From Chara braunii (lineage: Eukaryota > Streptophyta > Charophyceae > Charales > Characeae), in the NCBI GenBank assembly GCA_003427395.1, contig BFEA01000889.1, positions 198,752 through 230,756 on the forward strand: 32,005 bases of DNA. Reading direction: 5' to 3'. Positions 19,135 to 29,620 of the stretch are shown piece by piece (the stretch's first letter is position 1; each line of letters begins with the position of its first letter). Made by a program: the position numbers and the translations under genes. Below the pieces are notes generated by a model. That model saw only the letters and a list, made by a program, of their open reading frames with translations, did not search any database and was not told the DNA's origin.

Positions 19135-19472
19135 TAAGGCCGTTATAGATACAAGGGTTGAGTAGGTTCGAGCTGCTTACCTCTAGGATAGGAGTCGTAG
19201 CTTATGTCTGGTCGTAGCTGCTGTAGGTCTGAAGGGTCAACCTAGTTGTAGCTGCTACAGTACCGAAAGGGCAAGTAGGAAGGTCTAGAGTCTTCTAGGA
19301 CTGCCCCTTCGAGAGTCTGAGAAGCCGTCCGTAGGCAAGTGGTTAAGTGGACAGACTTACCAGGTCTAGTCAGCGGTACCAGTCCCAGTCGCAGCTCGTC
19401 CAGTCAGCAAGTAACATGTGGGACTGTGTGCACCCGCTCGGTGGGAAGGAGCAGACCAGCGACCAACCAAAG

Positions 19473-19480
19473 TATAAATC
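19473..19480 (+). promoter_or_regulatory. TATA box of solo LTR C
   Basis: TATAAATC is followed by AAGAGGCAGTG. It is intact and points along the host gene, so antisense conflict is not expected, but intron-initiated transcripts are possible. Confidence 0.6.
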
Positions 19481-20379
19481 AAGAGGCAGTGTCCAGTTAT
19501 TCATTCGTTCAGACTGTGAGCCATGCGGAAGCGCTGCCTGAGCGACTTGTGCACGGAGGTCTGCTAGGGCCCGAGGAAGAAGTGGGCTGAAGAGAGACGA
19601 AGCGGCCATAGCCGCTAGTTAGTGCTAGAAGTAGAACGTAGCCATAGCTGCCAGAGGTTAGAGATAGGCTACAGCGTGTTTGTGTATGAGTGTGCAGTGA
19701 GATGTGTGCGTGTGTGGGATATCCAGGGAGATCCGGAGTACCGTGTGTGTGAACAGTGCTGAGGATACAGAGTGGAAGGGTGTAGTGAGGGCGCACAGGC
19801 GCCATAGCCATTCGAAGGGAGTTGAATCTGAACTGTGTTCTTGGCCACGATAGTGGGCGCTCGTCGCCAGTGTGATTGCCATCTGTTTTCATGCATGCTG
19901 AGTAAGAAGAAGACGAGTCTGATTGCAGAATATGTGTGGGTTCCCTATTGTGAGCTGGAAAACTTAACATATTTGGACATGTACCCCTCCTCTTGTTGCA
20001 TGCCTTCGCAGCCGCTTTGTCGTTACTCACCAATGCAGAGGACCACTGGCAGTTTGAAATGGTTGGGTTCCTGTGAGTCCCCAGATCGACTCAGAAACTC
20101 TGTCGACCTTATCCTTACCTGTTTTATCTTTTGCCCACTGATGATTTGATTTTCTCCAACAACTCGTATGTGTACCAGTCCCAGTGTTACATGGTTTTGC
20201 AGTTGTGGGTTATCCCTAACGTGAGCCCAGAAGCTCTCTCTCAGCAGGTGTCGACCCGCTTTATTCTTGCCCACAAGTTTGACATAGCTCCCTTCTACTT
20301 TGCAGAATGACACAGAATGTCTGATTGACGAAGGGCATACATTGTGGGACAATCTCGTGTCTGTGGGAATTCTGTGCAG

Positions 20380-20523
20380 GCCACTTGTTGGTGGGGTTGC
20401 TTGGGTTTTCTACAGACTCTTCTGCAGCAGAGCAGAAGCTTCTCCGACGGACGCAAACACAGGGTACATTCTTGGGGGTAAACCGCTCCCAGGATCTGAT
20501 CCTGTGGATGCAAGCCGTAGAAG
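20380..20523 (+). CDS. TMEM115: TMEM115-family membrane protein, next exon
   Basis: A 144-nt exon with CTGTGCAG acceptor and AGAAG|GTAAGC donor. Joining to the 18314-18516 exon completes an Arg codon (AG+G), giving the family junction LLR-P, then GGVAWVFYRLFC, a polar linker, and LPGSDPVDASRRR. The last segment matches the C-terminal LPG(S/T)DP..A.RRR motif shared by human and plant TMEM115, which is normally followed by an ALEERL-like helix. That following exon (phase 2 entry) is not visible in the window and probably lies beyond it, as the intron already exceeds several kilobases. The intron before this exon is 1863 nt, of which 1330 nt is solo LTR C. No stop or frameshift is seen, so the gene looks intact in this part. 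Confidence 0.82.
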
Positions 20524-20597
20524 GTAAGCTTGCCATTCTGATTGTGGGCTCAGTGGATGTTGGGAATGGTTTTCTGTATGACTATTCCAGACCACTA

Positions 20598-21196
20598 CCT
20601 TCTTAACCCGAAAAAAACGTACGTACCTTTTATTTTTCAGAATAAAATAAAAGCCGTAGAAGGTAAGCTTGCCCCGTACATTGTATTCGAATACAACGTA
20701 CGTACGTTATAGAACGAGTTTTAGGGTACAACTTTTCAGAAGCCTGTAGTACCGCCATTGTTTTTATTTTTATCTCAAATTTGGTTGGGAATTTCGCCAA
20801 GACCCTCAGGCAAAAGTTGTTTGCATTGCGATGTTGTACAACATACTTTTTTTTCGGATTTTTTTACTGAAGTTTTTTTTAATCGAAATTCTGAAAAAAT
20901 CAGTAAAAAACATTTTCATCCTCCTTTTTTTTTTTTCTCGAATTTTCTCGTGAATTTCGATAAGACCCTCAGGCAAACGTTGTTTGTATTGCATTGTTGT
21001 ATAACATTTTATTTTTTTCGGATTTTTTTTGATTATTTTTAAAAAATCAAAGTTCCAAAAATTTGAATACAACATATGTACATATGTTATATTCCAACGT
21101 ACGTTCTATTCGGGGAAAAACAAGCGATTTCTGAAAACCCGATTTCCAAAGGTAATTCGAATAGAACGTACGTGCGTTTTTTTCGGGTTAAGAAGG
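20598..21196. mobile_element. Tc1/mariner-like MITE (599 bp), AT-rich, in a TMEM115 intron
   Basis: The inverted ends read CCTTCTTAACCCGAAAAAAA and match for 29 bp with one mismatch. TA dinucleotides flank both ends (20596-20597, 21197-21198), the duplication used by Tc1/mariner elements. The subterminal DNA is rich in ACGTACGT palindromes. The interior carries a 163-bp tandem duplication (GAATTTCG at 20789 and 20952) and an exact copy of the neighbouring splice donor region at 20651-20673. No transposase is encoded. Confidence 0.88.
20651..20673 (+). repeat. Exact 23-bp copy of the exon end and splice donor at 20512-20534
   Basis: The words AAGCCGTAGAAG and GTAAGCTTGCC occur joined at both 20512 and 20651 with no mismatch, 139 bp apart. 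The first spans the end of the TMEM115 exon; the second lies inside the MITE, just downstream of a pyrimidine-rich TTATTTTTCAG acceptor-like site and an AATAAAATAAA stretch. Confidence 0.95.
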
Positions 21197-21198
21197 TA

Positions 21199-21578
21199 GT
21201 TCCTGGCTTTGATGTTTCTTTTTTATCTCGGCATGCCGGAGGTCAGGTAGAGCCTTGGTTCAGGCTTGGTAGAGGTGCGTATGAAAAATTGAAGAAGGGA
21301 AGACGAGGAGACAAGATGGGGCACTGGTATTCAGAAATGAATGGCAGGCGCTTTCACGTAGAAAAAGGGGCAAAACTTTGTAGAAGCAAAAACAAAAAAA
21401 AAGAACAGTGTGGCAGTATTGCTGGGTCGGACACACCTCTGCAATGTCTCGACAAGAAAGGATTCACTAACCACTGCCTGCACCTTTGAAAAAGGAGGGG
21501 GAGGGAGTGAATTATGCTCTGATAATGCGGGAGATGGACAACAGCATGAACACCCGGGGGTGGGGGGTTGGCGGGGGG

Positions 21579-21580
<2 letters not shown>
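21199..21580. other. Intron remainder, no exon recognised
   Basis: Continuation of the TMEM115 intron after the MITE. An open frame at 21076-21489 crosses the MITE end and matches nothing known. Confidence 0.45.

Positions 21581-21632
<52 letters not shown>
21581..21632. repeat. (GA)n microsatellite
   Basis: About 26 GA units follow a poly-G run that ends at 21580. Confidence 0.97.
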
Positions 21633-21635
<3 letters not shown>

Positions 21636-21944
21636 CAGTTGTGTTTTGTTTTTTCTTTCTACATACTTGTTTCTGCAAGCAAAGCCACAACAGTTAATTT
21701 AGTCTCCTTTGGATGGAAGGGCATCTGGTCTTCTTGTATTTATTCTCCATCAGTGAAATCACTAGTTGCCGGATGTGAGCGTGGGGAATTTTGAAATGGT
21801 CATATGTAAGGCATTTTTTTTTCTTCTGATTAGCATGTAGACTATGAGCATTTCGCAGTCCCAGAGCTTGAAGTAATCTGCATCACTGGGAAGTGGAAAT
21901 ACATTGTATTTGCACCGTGTCTGTTAGTGATCTTTTAATGTGCT

Positions 21945-22905
21945 CATTGGCAGCTCACAAATGGTAGTGCCATATGCAAGGAAGCTGAGCAATAGTGAAC
22001 TTCAGCAATCAAACAGCATCATACATATGAGTCCAGATAGTCTTGACCTCGAACCAACAGCAGAATTGCATCACAAGATTCACCAAATAAGAACACACCG
22101 AGAGTTTATAATTGACAATGCTGAAATAGTCCCATCATCATCAACGAAGAACCAGGGTTGATATCCTATCTGGCGCTCGGCGCCCAGACTACATGTGGCA
22201 GATCCTATCTAACCTATACTACGATGCCGAAAGATGACGTCAACAGCATTCCCGAAGTACAAGCATATGGCGACCAATGTCGCACGCTTCCAGCACCAGG
22301 TATGTCTCTCGCCACACTCACAACCTCGTTCCCCAACTCACAGATGCCACTAGCACCCAAGGACCACCCTGCGCCACACCCAGCTCACAGCGGAGCAGCT
22401 CGGCTATGGCTGCCCGCTCCTTCCTGCTCGCCCGTGAGAGCGTGAGTGCCAGCCAGAGAAATAGCGCAGCAGCGCTTGCGCAGCATGCAGCCAGCACCCG
22501 AATACCGAATGAGGAGGCAGGCCCTTCCCTATATCGAAGTGGCCTGCCTGTGTCGAGTCCCAGGAAGCTTCCAGTAGGCCCCGGTCGCCTGAGGCCCAGT
22601 ACACACGAGAACAGGCCCTGGGCCTGAGGTGGTTGCATGTGCCCAACTGCCTGTGGCCTGTGTTCGGCCCGGTACCTGTATCCAGCCCAGGGCCTGCTTT
22701 CCATTCATTCACACAAGCGGCCCAGGGCCTGGCTTTCTTCAACCAACTGGCGCTGCGCAACTGCCTGAATTTCCTTAGCTGCACAGTAGCCGAAAAAGGG
22801 CCCTGAGGGCCTCGTCGTGCCTGCCTTCACTTAGGGCGGCGGACTGGCTCGAAAATAGGGGCTGAACGGGGCTCATAGAGGCATAGCCTCGCACATATAT
22901 GGTTT
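21945..22905 (+). repeat. Dispersed repeat family II, copy 2
   Basis: It is homologous to 15159-16510 in the same orientation but lacks the 211-bp duplication and stops at CTCGCACATATAT, before the TATA box and LTR end seen in copy 1. Sequence similarity is patchy, so the copies are old. No coding frame is recognised. Confidence 0.65.
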
Positions 22906-23270
22906 GACGGAACTTTGACCCACATTTTGCTGCCTACTTGCCACTGTACAGAGATCCTGAACGCTTTGGCTACGAAGTGGGGCGGACATTTCCCTTTTTT
23001 CTTTCAGAGACAAAGGCTAAGTTGTGAATGCAACCTTACCACATTGGGCGGGCGCCGCCGGACGAAAATTGCTGGCGGTACCAGCCAAAACAAAAGAAAA
23101 AAGGTTGCGCTGGGTCCCTGGGCTACAAACCGGGCTGACGGGGTTGCATTGGTTCCCCGAGCGGCCCATATGGGTAAGGACCAGGAAAGGTCCCTTCAAA
23201 AAAAAGAATAAAAAATATCCAAATAGCCTCAGGGTGAGATCGAAATTCCTTACCACGGATGTGGCTGCTA
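22906..23270. other. No gene recognised
   Basis: Mixed sequence with several A-runs. A segment containing GTACCAGCCAAAACAAAAG (about 23080) resembles GTGCCAGCCAAAAAAAG near 23582, suggesting low-grade repetition. Confidence 0.35.
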
Positions 23271-23440
23271 CGGGGTTCCCCGTAATACTATAATGGCAAA
23301 AAAAAAGGCCTGAAAGGCTGTCCTGTCTAGATTTGACAGGTAATTGAATTGGTTACGGGGTTCCCCTTAATACTATAATGACAATAAAAAAGGCCTGAAA
23401 GGCTGTCCTGTCCAGATTTGACAAGTAATTGAATTGGTTG
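23271..23440. repeat. 85-bp tandem duplication
   Basis: CGGGGTTCCCC opens copies at 23271 and 23356; both continue TAATACTATAATG, a poly-A run, GGCCTGAAAGGCTGTCCTG and AATTGAATTGGTT. Few differences separate the copies. Confidence 0.93.
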
Positions 23441-23837
23441 GGCTTCAAAGTATTGGCCTTGAAAATAAATAAATAAAAAATTCCTTACCACATTAAACCG
23501 CCAGTACCTGACCATAGCCTTGCTTAAAAAGAAACTCGTAGCGTTCGGAGCCTCGACCTTCCGGACCACAATGGCTGACGGTGCCAGCCAAAAAAAGAAA
23601 AGAAGTCCACCGCTGGCGGTTCTGAAAACCTTGCCACACAGCAAGCGGCCTGTAGGCCCGGGTGTACTCGTGGTTTAAGAATAAGAAAATTCAAGCAGAT
23701 GCCCATCACACACGCGGCAGGAATCACGAGAGGTAAAAAGGGGGAGAAAAACGGTCCGTCGACGATGACAGTTATGCGTATTCCCTACGCGGGTGACTGT
23801 ACGTGGCCGGATGGCAGAAATGCTCCCTCGCCTCCTC

Positions 23838-24675
23838 TGCAATCAGACTTGCTTTCATTCACACTTTACATGTATGCAAACAGAAGCACAGCAAACTGGC
23901 GACATGCGCCCACTCAAAACTCAGAGATATGACAACCCAGATAAGAGTTCACTTCCGATGGCTATGGCGACTTAGCACCCAAACAACTCACTGTTCGCAT
24001 ACACCGGATCACCCTGGATATCCCACACGCGACTCTCTGAACACTCACTCACACACACACACTGAACATCAACTAAGATATGGCGGCTAGGGCCGCAACT
24101 ACCCTATCGCTATGCTACGCTCCTCCTCTCTCGCCCACTTCCGCTCCGGGCTCACTGCAGACTTCCTTGCACAAGTCGCTGTGGCAGCGCTTCCGCATGG
24201 CTCACTCAGGAATGAATGAATGGCTGGGTGCTGCCTCTTGATTTATGGTCTGCCCTCTTCCGTCGGCCGATGGTGCTCACAGTCCCTCGAGGTACTTGCT
24301 GGACCGGACTGGGACTGACTGGACCTTACCGCTGACTGAATGGGGACTCGCTGCTAACCTACCGGAGTCGTACTGCAATTGCACTGCAGTTTAGTCCACC
24401 ACTTGTCTCGCCACTTGACCACTTGCCCACTTGCCGACCTTCTAGAAGCCTACAGCTAAGACTTCTAGACTTCAATAAGACTTCTATGTGACAGATCTAC
24501 AGATCGAACCCCTATCACCTATGGACCTAGGACAGCCTCCCAACTGTTTATGAATACACAGGTCACAGGTTCAACTCTCGGGGTCTACACAGGTACTGTA
24601 CACGAGTAGGGTGAGGTCTAGGGATCGAGCCCTGGGATCTGCATCTGCTATTGCTAAGGGGTGAAAACCATTTCA
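23838..24675 (-). mobile_element. Solo LTR D (838 bp), minus strand, 4-bp target duplication
   Basis: On the minus strand it begins TGAAATGGTTTTCACC and ends GATTGCA. CCTC flanks both sides (23834-23837, 24676-24679). The TATA position (24240-24247) reads CATAAATC in its own orientation, so the promoter box is mutated. The AAGAGGCAG block, the CATTCATTC run and GCCATAGC (reverse of 23961-23968) are present. No internal sequence remains. Confidence 0.92.
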
Positions 24676-26051
24676 CCTCCATGGCCCAAAAAGAAAGGGA
24701 AAAACAATGCCACACCTGAAAAAAAAAAAAAAAGTCGAGCACTGACTGCAATTTTGGGCAAACATGGCGCTAAGTCCCACCAGCGGGGATTTGTCTTCAT
24801 TTCGAGCATTTCGCAACATAGGCAAGCGTGGCCGTGAGATCTTCATATCAGACGGCTGTTATGAACTTGGTTGTCTGACATATTTTCTCGCCACTCACAC
24901 ACAAACAATCTCATACATGCCCATACATGCGTAAGAGAAGGGGAGAGAGGAGACAGAGTCCAAACTGCACACAGGTGAAAATAAGCAGCGGAAGACAATC
25001 ATGCACAGATGGGGAGAAGACACAGTGTTTCTCACTCTCTGACACAACTCCCAATAACCAATCACAAGAAAGAACCTGCGAAGATCACAATTGAGATTCA
25101 CACTGATGATGAGCCACTCAAACAATTATCGTAACAGAGTTTGTTCCAGTATCTCGCCACTCTCAGAACTCACACCCCATTCTCTATCCTACACCCAGTT
25201 AGTAGTGCCACATCAGATTGGCCTCCCAGAGGCCAGCGCCAACCACCCTGATGAAGAACAGGTCCTGCGATGAAGTCTTCAGTGCCGATGGACAACTCTG
25301 ACGAAGGAACAGGCAGCTATGGCTGCCACCACCCACGAACAACCACTGTAGAGCCTCGATACAGCCCGGCCAGATGCAGATACCCCCAGGGGTAGATGCG
25401 CTGAGGATGCCTCAGCTATGGCAGACTCAGAGAGGGCCGGCTATGGCTGCTGTTACGGTGCGTCTCAGGATGCCGCCTCCCGACCAACACCGCCACAAAC
25501 TTGCTTGGCTTCTCCAACGCTGCTCCGCGAGAAATGAACTGCCAAAAGTCCCGAACCCATGGGCCTCACCTATCTATAGACTACCTAGACCTAGACCGGA
25601 CTGACTGACCGACCGGTACCGTTGCTGTTTCGGCCTCTCGGCCTCTACCGGACCCGGCTATAGGCTATAGGACTGTCTAGCAGCATAGGCCGCTTAGGGC
25701 CTGTCTGTCCTAGGGGTATCCCTGGCCTGCTATAGGAAGTTAGGGTAGCTGTAGGACCTCGGGTTAGTACTGGGCCTGTATTTTCCCAGATTTGCAGATC
25801 TGTCCCTCACGAATTTCCTTACAGGCAGGTCTCTCGATTAGCCCTCAGCCAAACAAAATTACGAATCTAACCTACCGGTTAGTGTACAGCCTTGCTGTCA
25901 ATCTCGGCAGCAGAAATCAGCAAGTCATTGCACCGCAACCAAGCCTAAGCCCCTCTTGGAGATAAAGAGGGAAAAAGCCTAAACCCCTCGTTCCTGCATA
26001 CATTCCACCGCCTGGATGCATCCAACCGCAATTGAAGGCAACCAACCTCCC
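24676..26051. other. No gene recognised; possible eroded minus-strand LTR
   Basis: Three copies of GCTATGGC (25317, 25415, 25440) in the orientation seen in LTRs D and E suggest LTR-derived DNA at about 25190-25600. The CTATAGG and CTAGAC-rich stretch at 25570-25760 looks repetitive. No termini, TATA block or protein could be identified. Confidence 0.4.
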
Positions 26052-26291
26052 TCCACTACCCACCACGTGCACAAAGAGCAAAAAATATGGCAGTGTATCT
26101 TTCCATGTTCTACACGAAGATTTGTTGTCATCATCTCATTTTGTACTGGAAGCGAGGCCTTCGAAATTGCCAGTATGAGGACTTCCCTACACTACTCGCC
26201 AAATGTGCAAAATGGGAATGAATCTTCCCCTAGAACATGGGACAATACACAGCCATATTTTTTGTTTTTCGTGCACGTGGCGAGTAGTGGA
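26052..26291. repeat. Foldback: ~70-bp inverted repeat arms around a ~97-bp spacer
   Basis: The left arm (26052-26123) holds TCCACTACCCACCACGTGCAC, AAAAAATATGG and CCATGTTCTA. The right arm (26221-26291) is its imperfect reverse complement. Both arms share the CACGTGC and AAAAAATATGGC blocks. The transcript would fold into a long hairpin. No transposase or obvious target duplication is visible. Confidence 0.8.
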
Positions 26292-26445
26292 GTGAGGCCC
26301 TCCAAAGTGCCAGTATGAACAACACGGTGATAGAGGGCCTCGCTCCACTAACCAAATGTGCAAATGAATCTTCCACTGGTGAAGATACACCGCCGTATTG
26401 GCTGTCGTTTGTGGATATGGATAGCAGTGGACAGAGGCCCTGAGC

Positions 26446-26651
26446 TGAGCTTCTGCGCCCTGTTTCGCGCAGGTATGAAGTCGTATCTGAATGACACCAA
26501 CGAAAGCAAAGGAATGCAGCTCGCAAAACGACACACGCCTCCCGGATCTGAGCTCCTGTGCCCTGTTTCGGGCAGGTATGAAGTTGTATCCGAACGACAC
26601 CAACAAAGCGAAGGAATCGAGCTCGCAAAACGACAAAAGCGGATTCCTGGA
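26446..26651. repeat. 103-bp tandem repeat, two copies
   Basis: TGAGCT(T/C)CTG(C/T)GCCCTGTTTCG opens copies at 26446 and 26549; both end GCTCGCAAAACGACA. A third partial piece (AAAACGACAAAAG(A/C)GGATTCC) recurs near 26700. Open frames through it shift between copies because 103 is not a multiple of three. Confidence 0.9.
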
Positions 26652-27283
26652 GGATGCCGCAGGCGTGTTCTTTATTTTTCTTTTTTTTTCACTCCTCACA
26701 AAACGACAAAAGAGGATTCCAGGAGTATGACAATGGCGCGGCCAAAAAAAAGTACGCTGCTCCCGACAACCGCATGGGCCGCACACTGCCCTGGGCCCAA
26801 AAGGGGAAAGGATCTCGCGCAGGAGTGTTGCACGAGACTCGTGGTTTCCTTTAAGAATATAGGGATAATTCAATAGCATTCTTTGTTTTTTTTTGTTTGT
26901 TTTTCTTGGCCGGCCGGGCAAGTTGTCCCGGGCCACTCTGGTACCCTAGTTTTCTTCCAGTTTGTCCCCCACTGGCTCTTTCAATCCGCCTTCATGTACG
27001 CCTGCTTCTTAGTCCTCCACTTGCTGTATGACTTTGTCTTCCAATCGCTCTTTCCACCCGGTGATTTTGTCGAAGATTAGTTTTTGTTTCCTTTTACGGT
27101 CGCAGCATTTTTGCTGCTTGCTCACTACAAAATGCTCAGAAAGCCAAAAAGTCTGTGATTCTTTTCAACCAATGCGATTTGTGAATGTGAAGGGTATATG
27201 GATTTTCTCAAGGTCAAATCAAGTTCATTTGACGAAAAGAAAACAGAGATAAATGAACTGCACATATCGAAATTTAAAACTTG
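26652..27283. other. No gene recognised
   Basis: T-rich and mixed DNA. A CTCGTGGTTT...AAGAATA...AATTCAA segment at about 26838-26874 resembles one at about 23668-23696, pointing to another dispersed repeat. Confidence 0.4.
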
Positions 27284-28267
27284 TGCAATGAGACTTGTCT
27301 TCTTCCTTATTCGGCATGCATGAGAAGTTGAGAACAGATGGCAAATCACACTGGCGCCAGGCGCCCACACAAAGCTCAGAGATATCAAGGTCGAGAACAC
27401 AGTTCAGATTCAAACTGGCTTCAATGTGGCTATGGCGCCTGAGCGCCCTCACATCACCCTTCCAACACTGTATTCACAGCAACTGTTCACACACACGCTA
27501 CTCTGGATCTCCCTGGATGTTCCACACACACACACTTCACACAACCCGCTCACACAAGCACGCTGCAACCTATCTCTAACCTATGGCAGCTATGGCTGCC
27601 CTCCACCTACTAACTACTAGCAGCGATGACCGCTCTGTCTCCCTTGCATCCCACTTCTACTTCGGGCATCTGCAGACCACCTCGCACAAGACACTCGGGC
27701 AGCGCTTCCGCATGCCTCACGCAGAATGAATGAATGGCTGGACACTGCCTCTTGATTTATACTTCTGTTGGTTGCTGGTCCGCTCCTTTCCACCGGGCCC
27801 ATGGTGCGCACAGTCCCACATGGTACCTGCTGACTGGACAAAGTGCGACTGGGACTGGGTACCGCTGACTCGACAAAGCTGGACTGCCCACTTGCTCACT
27901 TGCCTCTGGCCTAACGTGAACAACTCTCGAAAGGCCACTTCCGGACCTTCTGAAAGTCTGTAGGCTTGGCCTTTCGGGACTGTAGCAGCTATGACTCTGA
28001 CCTCTCAGGACTGTAGCAGCTACGACCTTGACCTTTCAGAACTGCAACAGCTATGATCCCTACACAGCTGCGGACCCTACCCGACAGACCTACGGTTCAA
28101 AACCCGACAGCCCCACTATCCTACAACACGAGACAAGCGACTCACGGGACGCAGGTCGAGGGTTCAAACACACACAGGGCAACTGATACTGTACATGGGT
28201 AAGGGCAAGGTCTGGGGATCAAGCCCTGGGATCTGCATCTGCTATTGTAAAGGTGAAAACCGTTTCA
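27284..28267 (-). mobile_element. LTR E, 3' LTR of element 4 (984 bp)
   Basis: On the minus strand it begins TGAAACGGTTTTCACC directly after the Pol tail and ends CATTGCA. An intact TATAAATC (reverse of 27754-27761) is followed by AAGAGGCAGTGTCCAG and the CATTCATTC run. GCCATAGC (reverse) is at 27429 and 27589. U3 carries TAGCTGCTACAG-type repeats near 27970-28050, like LTR A. The flanks CTTG and CTCC do not match, as expected when one side is internal element sequence. Confidence 0.88.
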
Positions 28268-29125
28268 CTCCGGCTTGCCTAAATTCGAGGTCCTCCGAGA
28301 ACAACTCAATCTACAACAGGATCTTTACCTTTCTTTACCCTTTCGTAGGCACGGACTATGTCGGGAGCAGTCTCTAGAAGATCTGTTTGTGTGAACCAGC
28401 GATCGTCTTCGGGCTCTTGAAAGGAAAATCTGACTTTGTATTGGTTCTATGGACGACCCCTACCTTTTGTTCTGAACACATCCTCATCTACTATGCGATC
28501 AATGCCGTACCTTCCGTCCATATCTGGAGGAATCATCGATCTTCTCGACAAAAATTGCTGACTCGTCCGGCAAGGTACCAACTTTGATGCGTGAAAAAAC
28601 TGGATATGTATGGAGGTGTGCTGGGATCTCTGTCGTGTAAGACGACCCATCTTATCCGCCCTGGACTTCTAGGACTGGCCACGGTCCTCTATATGCAGGC
28701 AATAGCTTCTGCGAGATGTTCTAAGTCGCCTACTTGGAACTATGATGGGCAACGGTGTTTGTTGGCTTGTTCAATCATCTTGTGATGGGCCTTCCTGAGG
28801 TTCTCTATTACAGTAGCAATCTCTTTCTCGTGTTGTAACGCAAATTCCCTCATATCGTGCGGTACCCTCTGGGTCTGATCCCGGTTCAATCCTTCAAATG
28901 GTCGACGTGGTCTATAGGACTGATGTATTTCGTTGGGAGTGCGACAGGTTGCTAAATGCACGTTGTTATTATATGCGCTGGCTACCTTTGCGAGCATATG
29001 ATCCCAGTTAACTTGATCTGGTGTAATGTACATCCTAAGAACTTGTTGCAGGATTTTGTTAATTTGTTCAGTTTGACCGTTAGTTTGTGGATGACGGTCG
29101 GGCGACATTAACAACTTAGCCGTTG
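28268..29125 (-). pseudogene. Integrase C-terminal half and Pol tail (element 4)
   Basis: Reading down from 29125, SPDRHPQTNGQTEQINK contains the catalytic Glu of the DDE core. A 124-codon frame (29114-28740) follows, ending at a TAG. The protein then continues in broken frames: LLPAYRGPWPVL, then FHASKLVP (28650-28447), then YKVRF and DDRWFTQTDLLETAPDIV, stopping at TGA (28306-28308). These are the integrase C-terminal and tail segments of Ty3/gypsy elements. Upstream catalytic residues, RT and Gag are missing: the element is cut at about 29124, where a different sequence begins. The shared tail shows that elements 1 and 4 are the same family. Confidence 0.9.
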
Positions 29126-29620
29126 TCGGGACTGGGGAGTCCCGAATGACTTCCCATCACTCGAGAGACTGTATATGACCAATTTGTGCACGACAGAGAA
29201 AACCGGAGGCAGGTATGTTGGAAAGAGCGGAAGCATGGGCAGGGACAGTAGGAAGCCAGAGGCTGCCCAGAGTCGTCGGGGCCGCCAGACTAGAAATGGG
29301 TTGGCTAAGCAGAAAGCGGCAAAAGGACTGTGAGAGAACAGCAGGGGCGACTCCTTACCCAAGGACGGAGAAGGGCCGTCGGGAAGTGGGTAGTAGCATA
29401 GGAGGTGCGCAACAAGGGAAGGAAGGAAGTGGGAAGGGACAGGGCGCAAGGCGCTGACGCAACGCGGCGACAGGAGGGCCAGGGAGACCGCAGGGTAGGT
29501 GGGAGCCGGCACCCGAAACGGGATAGCATGCGGGACGCAATAGGAGCGGGGAGCGAAGGTCGCTGTAAGGCAGAACGACGTCAGGGGCACCAAGGAAAGA
29601 CGTGGTACAGGCGGGGCAGG

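Larger units (their letters stand above)
18598..19927 (+). mobile_element. Solo LTR C (1330 bp) in a TMEM115 intron, with 4-bp target duplication
   Basis: It begins TGAAATGG and ends GATTGCA, flanked by GAAT at 18594-18597 and 19928-19931. The TATA box is at 19473-19480, followed by the conserved AGAGGCAG block; GCCATAGC occurs at 19604, 19641 and 19801. Subtracting the nested MITE and its duplicated TAA leaves 919 bp, close to LTR A (951) and LTR E (984). No internal element sequence remains, the usual product of recombination between two LTRs. It lies in the same orientation as the gene and brings a promoter into the intron. Confidence 0.93.

Noticed and set aside
21076-21489. 137-codon forward frame
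   Set aside because: It starts inside the mariner-like MITE and runs into intron sequence; no domain is visible.
24764-24937. Short forward frame starting ATGGCGCTAAGTCCC as a host exon
   Set aside because: It is under 60 codons, has no clear splice sites and matches no family I recognise.
25240-25285. Hammerhead ribozyme (CTGATGA core)
   Set aside because: CTGATGA is present, but the downstream GAAA core and matching stems are not.
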